Counted from the first letter of the stretch, positions 9,623 through 18,566 are shown. The stretch: 64,000 nucleotides of DNA from Chryseobacterium sp. OSA05B (GCF_019970065.1 NZ_JAHXYH010000001.1:682001-746000); one strand, 5' to 3'. Made by a program: numbers and translations. Notes: generated by a model not told the origin, from the sequence alone.

Positions 9623-9693
9623 GTCATGAAAGTTTTCGTGTGAAAATCTCTTAATTTATCTTTCAAGAGGATGACCGTCCTCAAAAATAGATA

Positions 9694-9755
9694 TTGGGCT
9701 AAAGCCCCTCTGCAAATATGCGTAAAAAAGCGGGCTAAAACCCGCTCCTATTGAA
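9694..9755. repeat. Dispersed palindromic repeat, GGGCTAAAGCCC family (two hairpins)
   Basis: Two short palindromes in a row: GGGCTAAAGCCC (9696-9707) and AGCGGGCTAAAACCCGCT (9729-9746), the second followed by CCTATTGAAT. The same unit recurs at 26363-26385, 51256-51305 and 51962-51985. It lies between two same-strand genes and could also end transcription of the GH13 gene's upstream neighbour region. Confidence 0.75.
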
Positions 9756-9777
9756 TATTGTATTTCAGATAAGCTAT

Positions 9778-11124
9778 TTATTTTTCAAAAACTGCGTAAT
9801 CTGAAACTTTGAAAGCGAAATCTTTTCCACTGTCAAAATCTCTTTTTGTTCTGTCGAAAATATTGTGAAAAGTTCCCGACAGGTTTTGGTCTTCGATGGT
9901 AAAATTAACGGGTTCCTTTGACATATTCAGCACAACCAGAACTTCATCTTTTCCGTTTTTTCTTACGTAAGCCAGAATCTTGTCATTGGCTGTTGTATTC
10001 AGCAGATAAGTCGACACACGAGTATCTCCGCCCCTTAATGCAGGGTTGGAAGCTTTTAGGTCCAGTAATGTTCTATAGAATTCGGCCATCTGATAATCAG
10101 TGGTCCATTTGATCGCATCTTTTTCAAAGAATTCAAGTCTTTTCATATTGGGAAGTTCCTGGCCTGAATACAACAGTGGAACACCATTCCATGTTGCTGA
10201 GAATATCGCCATCGCCTTGGTAATTACTCCGTATTTTTCATATTCCGTTCCATTCCAGGAATTTTCGTCGTGGTTGGCTGTAAACCAAGCTCTCATGGAA
10301 GCATCTCCGATATTGGAATATTGCTGTAACAGATCTTTCAGTTCCTGCAGAGGCTCATTTTTCTTGTAATAATCTGCAGATTTATGCATCCATTTCCATG
10401 AATAGCTGGCGTCAAATACTTTTCCATATTCAGGACTTTCCAGTTCATCAAATTCACCCAGCCAGAAAAGTGGTTTTATTTTTTCCAATTCCGGACGGGC
10501 CTGCTGCCAGAAATCCACTTCCACCCACGAAGCGAGGTCACATCTGAAACCATCAATGCCCGTTTCTTTTACCCAGAATTTCATCGCCTCAATCATGGCG
10601 AGTCTCATTTCCTTGTTTTTATAATCCAGTTCAATAATGTCATCCATTCCGGAAGCAATATGGAATTTCCCGTCGGCATCTTTCAGGTAGAATTCAGGAT
10701 GTGTTTTTGTCCAAATATGATCCCAACCGGTATGATTGGCTACCCAGTCTATGATGACTTTGAATCCAAGCCTGTGGGCCTCGTTCACCATATGTTTGAA
10801 ATCGTTCATGGTTCCAAACTCCGGATTAATGGAAGTATAATCGGATGCTGCATAAGGGCTTCCGAGGCTTCCTTTCTTGTTCTGCTGAGCGATAGGAGTT
10901 ACCGGCATGAACCAAAGTGTTCTGACCCCCATTTTTTTCAGGCGTGGCATTTCTTTTTCAAATGCCTTGAACGTTCCTTCGGGTGTATATTGTCTGATGT
11001 TTACTTCATATATATTGGTGGTGTGCTTCCATTCTTTCGGAGAATCCATAGTGTGTGTTGTATTTTGAGTGGTACAGGAAACAATTCCCAGACCAATTAC
11101 TGCTAGTAGAATTAATTTCTTCAT
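9778..11124 (-). CDS. GH13 alpha-amylase-family lipoprotein
   Basis: Glycoside hydrolase family 13 enzyme, 448 residues, predicted to be a lipoprotein (signal peptide with lipobox GIVSC). The four GH13 regions are readable: DWVANHTGWDH near 130; GFRCDLASWV near 195, with the nucleophile Asp; FWLGEFDE near 222, with the acid/base Glu; and TANHDENSW near 285, with the stabilising Asp. The C-terminal beta domain is present. It presumably cleaves or rearranges alpha-glucans in the periplasm or at the surface, although no SusCD pair or other glucan gene is nearby. The gene is flanked by repeat-bearing spacers, suggesting its own transcript. The exact specificity (amylase, neopullulanase-like or transferase) cannot be read by eye. 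Confidence 0.9.
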   Translation of the reverse strand: MKKLILLAVIGLGIVSCTTQNTTHTMDSPKEWKHTTNIYEVNIRQYTPEGTFKAFEKEMPRLKKMGVRTLWFMPVTPIAQQNKKGSLGSPYAASDYTSINPEFGTMNDFKHMVNEAHRLGFKVIIDWVANHTGWDHIWTKTHPEFYLKDADGKFHIASGMDDIIELDYKNKEMRLAMIEAMKFWVKETGIDGFRCDLASWVEVDFWQQARPELEKIKPLFWLGEFDELESPEYGKVFDASYSWKWMHKSADYYKKNEPLQELKDLLQQYSNIGDASMRAWFTANHDENSWNGTEYEKYGVITKAMAIFSATWNGVPLLYSGQELPNMKRLEFFEKDAIKWTTDYQMAEFYRTLLDLKASNPALRGGDTRVSTYLLNTTANDKILAYVRKNGKDEVLVVLNMSKEPVNFTIEDQNLSGTFHNIFDRTKRDFDSGKDFAFKVSDYAVFEK

Positions 11125-11157
11125 TCATCTATTTTTAACAAAAGTAAGGAAAATGAA

Positions 11158-11280
11158 CTGTGTGAAGGTGAATTGTGAATTGTAAACCGTGAATTTTATG
11201 TGAATGGTGAATTGTCAATAGTGAATTTTACCAGCGGACCATCATTGACTATTGACTTGCGAAGCAAAATTCACAATTGA
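11158..11280. repeat. Dispersed word repeat with TTGCGAAGCAA palindrome
   Basis: A run built from the words GTGAATTGTGAATTG, GTCAATAGTGAATTTT and CTTGCGAAGCAAAATTCAC. The left part (TCAATAGTGAATTTT) and right part (ATTGACTATTGAC) are inverted relative to each other, so the whole can fold into a long imperfect hairpin. Related copies occur at 45181-45400 and 52591-52678. Confidence 0.7.
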
Positions 11281-11283
11281 CAT

Positions 11284-11315
11284 AAAAAAAGCCCCGGACA
11301 AAAAATCCAGGGCCT
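11284..11315 (-). terminator. Terminator of the pRiA4b ORF-3-like gene
   Basis: On the minus strand, GCCCTGGA pairs with TCCGGGGC around an AT loop and a T run follows. It begins about 20 bases after the stop codon at 11333. Confidence 0.75.
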
Positions 11316-11332
11316 TGTATTGTATTCAGATA

Positions 11333-11929
11333 TTATCTTTCGTCATCGTTATCTTCTTCGTCTTCGAAAACATCATCGTTGTAGTTTTCTTCTTCCTCGT
11401 CATCGAAGTTGTCATCATCTTCATCTTCAAAATTGGTGCTTCCGCCAAAGTCATCTTCAAAGTTGAAATCATCATCAATCAAAGGCATTGCTGATCTCTT
11501 TTTGGATCCTCCAGAACCGCTTTTGCTTGGTGCTTTTAATGGAACGTTTCCGAATCTGTATACTGTGATTGGGTAAATAACCCCTTTTGTCTCGTCGATT
11601 ACCTCTACAAGCTCGCAGAAGAATTCCCAAAGGTCAAGAAGCCCGTATTGAAACTGAGCTTTATCTCCTACACTTTCAAAAGCTTCATCAATGTACACAT
11701 CTGACATAATTTCGCCATCACCATCGTCACTCATATCTTCCAGGGGAACACTTTTAACAATTGTTCCGTCATCTTCCAACATATTAAAAGTGGAAAGTTC
11801 ATCGCCCTGAAGACTGAACGCACTTTTAATTCCCAAATGTAAGTTCCATAGTGATTGTTTTCCTTTTACTTCAATATCACGGAAAATATCCTCTTTCGCA
11901 TCTAATATTACGCGGATCTTGTAAACCAT
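11333..11929 (-). CDS. Plasmid pRiA4b ORF-3-like family protein, acidic tail
   Basis: A 198-residue protein whose first about 140 residues match the pattern of the plasmid pRiA4b ORF-3 family (start MVYKIRVILDAKEDIFRDIE, then SLWNLHLGIKSAFSL). The family is widespread and of unknown biochemical role. The last 45 residues are almost entirely Asp and Glu with a few aromatic residues, giving a disordered, highly acidic tail that could mimic nucleic acid or bind a basic partner. No signal peptide is present. It is followed by its own terminator, and an AT-rich gap separates it from the histidine kinase gene. Confidence 0.8.
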   Translation of the reverse strand: MVYKIRVILDAKEDIFRDIEVKGKQSLWNLHLGIKSAFSLQGDELSTFNMLEDDGTIVKSVPLEDMSDDGDGEIMSDVYIDEAFESVGDKAQFQYGLLDLWEFFCELVEVIDETKGVIYPITVYRFGNVPLKAPSKSGSGGSKKRSAMPLIDDDFNFEDDFGGSTNFEDEDDDNFDDEEEENYNDDVFEDEEDNDDER

Positions 11930-12063
11930 ATCAGTTTCTTAAATTACTTTTTTGCCTTAATTATTATGATAAATCTCTGTTGCAAATATATAATAAATGA
12001 CATGTGACAAAAAAATATTTCAGGATTTTTTAAAATATTTTTTTTTCTTACATTTTACCGGAA

Positions 12064-13095
12064 TTATTTGCTTTTTTCAAGCATAAAACTGAATTTAGTT
12101 CCTTCAAGATAAACACTTTCTACGGTTATATTTTCGCTATGGGCTTCCAGGATGTGCTTTACGATTGCAAGTCCGAGGCCGGAACCTCCTTCCCTTCTGC
12201 TTCTGCTGGTTTCCACGCGGTAGAATCTTTCGAAGATCCTTGGAAGAATCTCTGCTTTGATTCCCATTCCGTTATCGATGACCTCGATCAGGACTTTATT
12301 TTTAAGAACACTGGTTTTGACTACAACTCTCGCTTCCTGCCTGTTGGCATAATGGATGGCATTGGAAATTAAATTGATGAAAACCTGTGAAATCTTCTGT
12401 TTGTCGGCATCTACAAAGATTTGCGGATGTAGGGTCTGGATCTGTAGTGTGGTATTGTGTTTTTCCGCTTCAAACTCGAGAAGTTCAAAAATTTCTTTAA
12501 TTAAAAGATTGACATCAAATTTTGAATTGGTGATACTGATCTCTCCTGCTTCCAGACGGTTGATCATATCCAGATCTGTAACAATAGCGATCAGCCTTTC
12601 CACTGATTTATCGATTCTTTCCAGGTATTTATCACGAATGGTAAGATTGTCCACACCGCCGTCTCTAAGGGTTTCTACATATCCCTGAATAGAAAACAAA
12701 GGGGTTTTAAGTTCATGGGAAACATTTCCGATGTATTCTTTACGGTAGCTTTCCATTTCTTTCATCATATCAATCTCCGTTACCTGCTGCTGGTTAAGAT
12801 CCGAAAACCTTTCGCCCAGTTCTTTAATGGTGATGTTTTCGTTATTGTCATGAACAATTTCCTGCGGAAGCATCTGTGAAAGTCCACGAACCTGCTTTTT
12901 TCCGTAGTAGTTGAAGAGAAGCTCCAGAACAACGTAATTGATGATGAAAATAAGAATCAGACAGATAAAAAGGCCGATTTTAAAGAAAGGCGTCCGGTAA
13001 TAGATATCCTTCAGCGAATCAAAGATGATCACTAAAAGAAACATCACCAGTGTCAGAAGACACGAGGCGACGAGTGTAAGTCTGTAAAATTTCAA
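12064..13095 (-). CDS. Sensor histidine kinase, PhoR-like
   Basis: Membrane histidine kinase of 343 residues partnered with the response regulator just upstream. Two membrane segments (about 5-26 and 38-63) enclose only a short extracytoplasmic loop. The dimerisation box carries the phospho-acceptor His127 in GNVSHELKTPL. The N box (NLISNAIHYA), G1 box (VIDNGMGI) and G2 box (GGSGLGLAIVKH) are intact. The only workable start is a TTG at 13095: an in-frame TAA lies five codons upstream, and the first in-frame ATG (codon 18) would destroy the first membrane helix. There is no periplasmic sensor domain, as in PhoR-type kinases that sense through a transport complex. The Pho assignment is inference from the regulator and the neighbours. 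Confidence 0.9.
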   Translation of the reverse strand: MKFYRLTLVASCLLTLVMFLLVIIFDSLKDIYYRTPFFKIGLFICLILIFIINYVVLELLFNYYGKKQVRGLSQMLPQEIVHDNNENITIKELGERFSDLNQQQVTEIDMMKEMESYRKEYIGNVSHELKTPLFSIQGYVETLRDGGVDNLTIRDKYLERIDKSVERLIAIVTDLDMINRLEAGEISITNSKFDVNLLIKEIFELLEFEAEKHNTTLQIQTLHPQIFVDADKQKISQVFINLISNAIHYANRQEARVVVKTSVLKNKVLIEVIDNGMGIKAEILPRIFERFYRVETSRSRREGGSGLGLAIVKHILEAHSENITVESVYLEGTKFSFMLEKSK

Positions 13096-13140
13096 TTTTA
13101 CAAGTTTTTATAGGTTATGTAAAGGTAGGAATTTAAGGTA

Positions 13141-13818
13141 TTAAACGATAAGCTTATAACCGATTCCTTTTAATGTCTGGATGGTATTAATTCCCAGTTT
13201 TTCTCTTAATCTTCTGATGTGAACGTCAATGGTTCTTTCTCCCACGATCACGTCATTTCCCCATACTTTTTCAAGAATTTCTTCTCTTTTAAATACTTTT
13301 TCAGTGTTTGAAGCCAGAAGATACAACAAGTCGAATTCTTTTTTAGGAAGAAGGAACTGCTGTCCGCTTTTGGAAACTCTGAAATTGTCTTTATCGATAA
13401 TCAGGTCACCAATTTCGATCAGTTTTGCATTATCAGATACCTGAGAAGTCAACTGTAATAAAGCATTTACTTTAGAAATCAGAATTTTTGGTTTGATCAG
13501 CTTTACAATATAATCATTAGCTCCGGCCTGGAATCCTGCAAGCTGTGAGAACTCTTCGCTTCTTGCGGAAAGGAAAACGATGAGTGTTTTCTGAAGTTCT
13601 TTTACTTTGCGAAGTTCCTGACATGTTTCGATACCGTCTTTTTCAGGCATCATAACATCTAACAGGATAAGGTCCGGGATGATCTCCTTGGCTTTATCTA
13701 TACCTTCATTACCGTTTGTGGCAGTATAGATATCGTAGCCTTCTTTTTCCAGATTATAAGACAGAATCTCTAAAATATCCAGTTCGTCGTCTATTAAGAG
13801 TATTTTCTTTTGGTTCAT
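13141..13818 (-). CDS. Response regulator, OmpR/PhoB family
   Basis: DNA-binding response regulator of 225 residues: receiver domain (1-120) and OmpR-type winged helix (about 130-225). Phospho-acceptor Asp54 sits in LILLDVMMPEKDG, acidic residues are at 11-12, and the conserved Thr/Ser position is Ser in FLSARSEE. The conserved Lys is present in DYIVKLIKPK, but the Pro that normally follows it is Leu. The winged helix ends in RTIDVHIRRLREKLG and TLKGIGYKL. The histidine kinase gene follows 45 bases downstream. It probably controls the divergent receptor/lipoprotein pair as well as itself. Confidence 0.92.
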   Translation of the reverse strand: MNQKKILLIDDELDILEILSYNLEKEGYDIYTATNGNEGIDKAKEIIPDLILLDVMMPEKDGIETCQELRKVKELQKTLIVFLSARSEEFSQLAGFQAGANDYIVKLIKPKILISKVNALLQLTSQVSDNAKLIEIGDLIIDKDNFRVSKSGQQFLLPKKEFDLLYLLASNTEKVFKREEILEKVWGNDVIVGERTIDVHIRRLREKLGINTIQTLKGIGYKLIV

Positions 13819-13836
13819 TTTAAATTTTTACAGAGT

Positions 13837-13870
13837 CAAAGTTAATAAATTTTAAAGCACAGATGAACAA
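13837..13870 (-). promoter_or_regulatory. Promoter of the response regulator gene
   Basis: On the minus strand, TTG (13868-13870), 23 bases, then TAACTTTG (13837-13844) fit the Bacteroidota consensus. The start would be near 13831, about 12 bases before the ATG. The PHO-box-like repeat at 13882-13898 lies just upstream of the TTG, an activator position. Confidence 0.5.
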
Positions 13871-13881
13871 ATCTATTATCG

Positions 13882-13898
13882 TTCACATAAAGTTAACA
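13882..13898. promoter_or_regulatory. PHO-box-like tandem hexamer repeat
   Basis: TTCACA and TTAACA lie in direct repeat with an 11-base period (TTCACATAAAGTTAACA). Both hexamers match the TT(A/C/T)ACA half-site known for PhoP of Bacillus subtilis, and the 11-base period is that of OmpR/PhoB-family tandem binding. It lies in the divergent region between the response regulator and the TonB-dependent receptor. Binding is inferred. Confidence 0.4.
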
Positions 13899-14016
13899 AT
13901 AACTCCCTTTTATTAATGTTTAGTTAAAAAAAAATTAAAACACCCTAAACCATTTACCCCGTTAATCTTTTATTCCTTTGCACCGAAAGAATCTAGTAAA
14001 TAAAGTAAGTAAAATA

Positions 14017-16659
14017 ATGAAAATTAATAAACTTAGCATTGCAGTCGTATTTTTATCCGGATCAATGTTTTACGCTCAGGAAACGAAGCAGGACACGATT
14101 ATAAAGGAGAAAAAAATTGATGGCGTAGTAATCCAGGGAAGCAGTAACAAGAAAACTGAAACTGCGGTATTAGGAGAACAAAAAAAAGCGGTTATTCAAA
14201 AACAGGCTGTAAGTGCTGAAGAGATATCCAGAAAAGGAATCTCTAACGTAGAACAGGGACTTACGAAAGTAACGGGAATCACTACGGTAGAAGGAAGAGG
14301 ACTTTTCGTGAGAGGTCTTGAAGAACGATACAATTATTTATTGATCAACGGTCTTGGATCTCCTTCCAACAACCCATTCCAAAAGATCATTGCGCTGAAG
14401 CAGTTCCCAACGGATGTGGTAGGAAAATTAAATATCTATAAAACCTTCAACTCGAATCTTTACGGAGATTTTGCAGGAGCTACTTTTGATATCGAAACAC
14501 TTACGATTGATAAGCCTTTTACAAAGGTGGAATTTAGTGTGGGAGTGAATACTTTGAGCACATTCAGAAATAATTTCAAAGTGGCTGAAGGCGCAGACGG
14601 AATGAACGGATATTTAGGATTAAATTCTAAAGACAGAAGACTTCCGGATGAGATTAGAAATTCAAGACCAAGCAACTATAGATTTACAGCGAATGAATCG
14701 ACAAATTCATTCAAAGACTCCTGGAATGTAGATAATGTAAAAACAATGCCTAATACAAGTCTTGGATTTACTACTGCACAGAAAGTAAAAATGGGATCAG
14801 GAAATTTAGGCGTTTTATTCTCTTTAAACCAAGGGAGTAAGTTTGAATATAAAAACGGAGACAACAATCAGTTCAGATCGCTAGGTAAAGATTCATTCAT
14901 TGATAATATGAATTTTCTTAACCGTAAACAATACACTTATGAAACAGAATCTTCCGTTTTATTAGGTTTAGGCTATAAGAACAAAGGGACCAGCGTTAAC
15001 TTAAATGCTATTTATTTACAGAATACAAATAATATCATAGAGGATAACTTCGGATATAAAGACGGCCAGGTCCGTAACAAAGAAAGTGGTTTTTTCAGAA
15101 CCAATCAGTTAGATATTTCAAGATTTTTAGACTTGCAGTTAACAGCTTCTCAAAAAATAGCAGACAGACATCAGGTAAAGGCCGGAGCGAGTTATGTAAT
15201 GAATAATTATCAGCAACCTGACAGAAAGATTATAGAAGCTAACCGTATTGATCCTGTAACAAATCAAATGCTTCCTGACGGGTATGTTCAGATGCGTTAC
15301 GGAGGAAATAACCTTATCCGTCAGTATCTGGATGTCGATTCAAGATTCTACGGTTCAGCTTTCGCAGAATATCAGTTATCACTGGGTGAAAAAGGAGACA
15401 GAAAAGACTACCCTATTCAGATTGCTGTAGGTTACAATGGTTTCTCTGATTTCAGAAAAACTTCTTACCGATTTATCTTCGGACGTACGTCAGGAACCTC
15501 AAATCAGGCTCATGTAGTTAATATTGACAGTCCACAGGATGTCTTTAATGCTTCAATAAATGATGGAAGTTTATTTTATCAGGAAGGTTCTGATACATCT
15601 CAGTTCTATTCCAGTTTTTATCAGATCATCAATGGTGGTTATGCCAATATCAATCTTAAACCGAATGATTCATGGGATATCTTATTGGGAGCAAGATATG
15701 AAAATGATATGACCCTGATCCGTTATTCCAAACAAAGTGAAGATAATAAGCAGAATTTAGAAAAAAATAAAGATTTCTTCCTTCCTTCATTATCCATTAA
15801 AAAGGCAATAAACAATAAACATAATTTAAGATTCTCTTTCAGCAAAACGGTTACACGCCCTATCCTGATCGAGACTATGCCAATTACCTATATTAACCCG
15901 GATAACGTAAACATTGTAGGTAACCCTGAAATTAAAAACAGTGAAAACTATAACTTCGACTTGAAATGGGAATATTTCCCTACCAACAAGGAAATGTTTG
16001 CTGTTAACCTATTTGCAAAAAGAATCGACAACGCTATTGAACGTTCATTAGTAGCGTCAGGAAATGCAACAGGTTCTACGATCACATTCTTCAATGCTAA
16101 AAAAGCTGATTTATTCGGAGTAGAACTGGAAGGGATTTTAAATTTAAGCAGAATCTCTGAATCTCTTCACAATTTCACTTTGGGTGCCAATGCAACCATC
16201 ATGTATTCGGATGTTGAAAGAAGTGCAGATCAGTTGAAAATGGAAGAACCTGAATGGTTTAAAACAACTGGAGAAAAACTGCGTAAAAGAGGTTTACAGG
16301 GAGCTGCTCCTTATACTATCAATGCTGATTTAAAGTACGAACTTAAAAACCGCAATAACTTAGCGCATACATTCTCTCTTGTTTACAATGTATCAGGAAG
16401 TAAAATATATGCAACAGGAGGTGCAGGTACGGATAACTACTACGAAAAGCCGTTCAGCCAAATCGATTTTGTATACCAGGGACAGTTATCTAAAAACTGG
16501 AATGTAAAGTTTGGAGTCCAGAATATCTTAGACAGCAAATATAAAATCTTATTGGGTGACAAAAATTATCTCCCGCTTAATTTAGAGGAAGGAAATAATA
16601 CATTGGTCAACTATTACAGAGGTATAACATTCAACTTTACCGTAGGATATACATTCTAA
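14017..16659 (+). CDS. TonB-dependent outer-membrane receptor
   Basis: Outer-membrane TonB-dependent receptor of 880 residues from the ATG at 14017; a frame extension to a TTG at 13978 is less likely because the signal peptide (KLSIAVVFLSGSMFYAQ) follows the ATG directly. The plug domain covers about 60-180 (EEISRKGISNVEQGLTKVTG, then VRGLEERYNYLLINGL) and the 22-strand barrel fills the rest, ending in the terminal aromatic strand GITFNFTVGYTF. There is no SusC-type N-terminal carboxypeptidase-like domain and no SusD partner. A lipoprotein gene follows 38 bases later and the PhoB-like regulator is divergent, so the ligand may be phosphate or a phosphorylated compound (inference). Confidence 0.9.
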   Translation: MKINKLSIAVVFLSGSMFYAQETKQDTIIKEKKIDGVVIQGSSNKKTETAVLGEQKKAVIQKQAVSAEEISRKGISNVEQGLTKVTGITTVEGRGLFVRGLEERYNYLLINGLGSPSNNPFQKIIALKQFPTDVVGKLNIYKTFNSNLYGDFAGATFDIETLTIDKPFTKVEFSVGVNTLSTFRNNFKVAEGADGMNGYLGLNSKDRRLPDEIRNSRPSNYRFTANESTNSFKDSWNVDNVKTMPNTSLGFTTAQKVKMGSGNLGVLFSLNQGSKFEYKNGDNNQFRSLGKDSFIDNMNFLNRKQYTYETESSVLLGLGYKNKGTSVNLNAIYLQNTNNIIEDNFGYKDGQVRNKESGFFRTNQLDISRFLDLQLTASQKIADRHQVKAGASYVMNNYQQPDRKIIEANRIDPVTNQMLPDGYVQMRYGGNNLIRQYLDVDSRFYGSAFAEYQLSLGEKGDRKDYPIQIAVGYNGFSDFRKTSYRFIFGRTSGTSNQAHVVNIDSPQDVFNASINDGSLFYQEGSDTSQFYSSFYQIINGGYANINLKPNDSWDILLGARYENDMTLIRYSKQSEDNKQNLEKNKDFFLPSLSIKKAINNKHNLRFSFSKTVTRPILIETMPITYINPDNVNIVGNPEIKNSENYNFDLKWEYFPTNKEMFAVNLFAKRIDNAIERSLVASGNATGSTITFFNAKKADLFGVELEGILNLSRISESLHNFTLGANATIMYSDVERSADQLKMEEPEWFKTTGEKLRKRGLQGAAPYTINADLKYELKNRNNLAHTFSLVYNVSGSKIYATGGAGTDNYYEKPFSQIDFVYQGQLSKNWNVKFGVQNILDSKYKILLGDKNYLPLNLEEGNNTLVNYYRGITFNFTVGYTF

Positions 16660-16697
16660 ATAAATAAATTAATAAAAAATAAAAATAAAGTATAAAA

Positions 16698-17918
16698 ATG
16701 AAAAGAAGAGTTTTATCATTACTATCGTTAACAGCCGTGTTAACATTAGCCTTAAATTCATGTACTATCGAGGTAAATGATGGCTTAGGAGACGGTACTA
16801 CAGTTACTACTCCTGGAACTACTGAAAGTGTATTAAGCGGAAGCGGAACATTGTCAGGAACTATCTCAAAAGATATCCTTATCAAAAAAGGAAGCTATAC
16901 ATTAGACGGAATCGTAAAAATTACAAATAACGCTACCATCACTATCGAAGCAGGAGCTACTTTCAATGTAGTAACTTCTAAAACAAGTGGTTTAGTGATT
17001 CTTCAGGACGGAAAGATCAACGCTGTAGGTACGGCTGCTGAGCCAATTGTATTTACAACTTCTACCAAAACTCCTGGAGACTGGGGTGGAATTACCATCT
17101 ACGGAAGCGCTCCTATCAAAGCGGTGAATGGAAATACACAGGCTCTTTCTGAAGACGGAAATAACGTTTACTACGGAGGGACTGATGCCAATTCAAATTC
17201 AGGAACCATGAAGTTTGTAAGAGTGGAATATGCAGGTAAAAAGATTGGTGATGGTACTTCTGAAACCAACTCTATGACGTTCTACGCTGTAGGAGCAGGA
17301 ACTACTTTAGAGAACCTTGTAACCTACAAAGGAACTGACGACGGATATGAATTCTTCGGTGGAACTGTAAGTGCTAAAAACATCGTGTCTTACGGTAACT
17401 TCGATGATTCTTTCGACTGGCAGGATGCATGGAGCGGACAGAACAATACCAACTGGTACGCTTTCCAGACAGGAACAGGGAACTTCGGAATGGAAATCGA
17501 AGCTTCAGGTAATGCTGATAACGTAGCACCAAAAGTATCCAACATCACTTTAATCAGAGATACGAATACTAACCCGGAATCTGCAAACTCTCCCGAAATT
17601 TCTGCAATCCAATTCAAAAAACACGGAACAGGAATTTTCTCAAACGTTTATATCAGCGGTTATAAAAATATTGGAACGCAGAAAGGGTATGCTGTACTGA
17701 TCCAGGATGATGCAACCAATACAAGCCAGGTAAATACAGGAAAAGTAGTAGTATCACCTCTTACTTACTTGAATTCGGACAATCCGGGAGTTTGGGGCTA
17801 TGCTCAAACTAATGGTGGAAAAACGTTCACCAATGCTGCTACAGTTACCAAAGTATCTCTAACTCCTGGAGCTTGGGCTACAGTAGACGGAGTAAACCTT
17901 TTAGCAGGATTACAATAA
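16698..17918 (+). CDS. Surface lipoprotein, right-handed beta-helix type
   Basis: A 406-residue predicted lipoprotein (signal peptide ending LALNSC). After a Thr/Gly/Ser-rich linker, the body shows parallel beta-helix spacing: repeated rungs such as VKITNNATITIEAGATF, GTAAEPIVFTTSTK and GDWGGITIYGSAPI. Aromatic and acidic residues cluster in DDGYEFFGGTVSAKN and DDSFDWQDAW, plausible for ligand or metal binding. It follows the TonB-dependent receptor by 38 bases and is closed by a strong terminator, so the two form a receptor-lipoprotein unit. Function is unknown; a ligand-capturing partner of the receptor is the natural hypothesis. Confidence 0.85.
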   Translation: MKRRVLSLLSLTAVLTLALNSCTIEVNDGLGDGTTVTTPGTTESVLSGSGTLSGTISKDILIKKGSYTLDGIVKITNNATITIEAGATFNVVTSKTSGLVILQDGKINAVGTAAEPIVFTTSTKTPGDWGGITIYGSAPIKAVNGNTQALSEDGNNVYYGGTDANSNSGTMKFVRVEYAGKKIGDGTSETNSMTFYAVGAGTTLENLVTYKGTDDGYEFFGGTVSAKNIVSYGNFDDSFDWQDAWSGQNNTNWYAFQTGTGNFGMEIEASGNADNVAPKVSNITLIRDTNTNPESANSPEISAIQFKKHGTGIFSNVYISGYKNIGTQKGYAVLIQDDATNTSQVNTGKVVVSPLTYLNSDNPGVWGYAQTNGGKTFTNAATVTKVSLTPGAWATVDGVNLLAGLQ

Positions 17919-17945
17919 GTAACTAGTTTCTTCATATCAAATTTT

Positions 17946-17980
17946 AAAAGCCATCAGGAATTTTTTCTGATGGCTTTTTA
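17946..17980. terminator. Bidirectional terminator
   Basis: A perfect 12-base stem, AAAAGCCATCAG with CTGATGGCTTTT, around a T-rich loop, with T runs in both directions. It ends the receptor/lipoprotein unit on the plus strand and may end the 155-aa gene on the minus strand. Confidence 0.9.
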
Positions 17981-18031
17981 TTGTATATTGGTTTTAATCA
18001 TTTTTAATACTAATCTAAATATAGCATCATT

Positions 18032-18499
18032 CTAAAAACTTATTACCGGTACATACCTATTTTCGCAGAACCTGATGAACGCTTCAGAATTTCCGGGAGG
18101 CGGTTCTTCTCCGGTGATGCAGGCATAATCCGGCTTCAGATATCTTTTCATGCTGTAGTACATCAGCAAGCTCTCCCTCGAATCTACTTCGTTTCCATAA
18201 ATAGAGGCTCCAAAAATCATTTTCCCATCATCAGTATACTGTAATGTAAACTGCTTTAACTCAGAAGTGTCAGCGAGGTTTTGCCAATACATAATATATT
18301 CAACATCCGGATTTTGATCGAGATAAATCAGCAGGTCTTTCAAATTATCAAAAATTTTCTCTTCTTCATTACCATATTGAGGTATCGGATAATCTGCATA
18401 TAATTCTTCGTTTTGGGGTAAAAAATCATCAAGAAACTTGTAGACAAGGCCGGAATCTCTCGCATTAACCAAATAATATGAATCTATATATTGAAGCAT
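18032..18499 (-). CDS. Hypothetical cytoplasmic protein, 155 aa
   Basis: An acidic 155-residue protein that I do not recognise. It begins MLQYIDSYYLVNARDSGLVY, has no signal peptide or membrane helix, and is rich in Tyr, Asp and Glu. The central part alternates short beta strands and helices (NPDVEYIMYWQNLAD, then FTLQYTDDGKMIFGASIYG), a pattern seen in immunity-like and SUKH-like small proteins, but no family match can be claimed. It is a lone gene between two terminators, so it is transcribed independently. Confidence 0.7.
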   Translation of the reverse strand: MLQYIDSYYLVNARDSGLVYKFLDDFLPQNEELYADYPIPQYGNEEEKIFDNLKDLLIYLDQNPDVEYIMYWQNLADTSELKQFTLQYTDDGKMIFGASIYGNEVDSRESLLMYYSMKRYLKPDYACITGEEPPPGNSEAFIRFCENRYVPVISF

Positions 18500-18566
18500 C
18501 TTCCTATTTATTAGTTATTAATTATTGTCTGCAAAGTATAAACTAATAATCATTATTACAATACAA

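Noticed and set aside
16637..16885. 82-codon minus-strand frame between the receptor and lipoprotein genes
   Set aside because: It overlaps the start of the lipoprotein gene, which has a clear lipobox, and has no promoter or coding-like composition.
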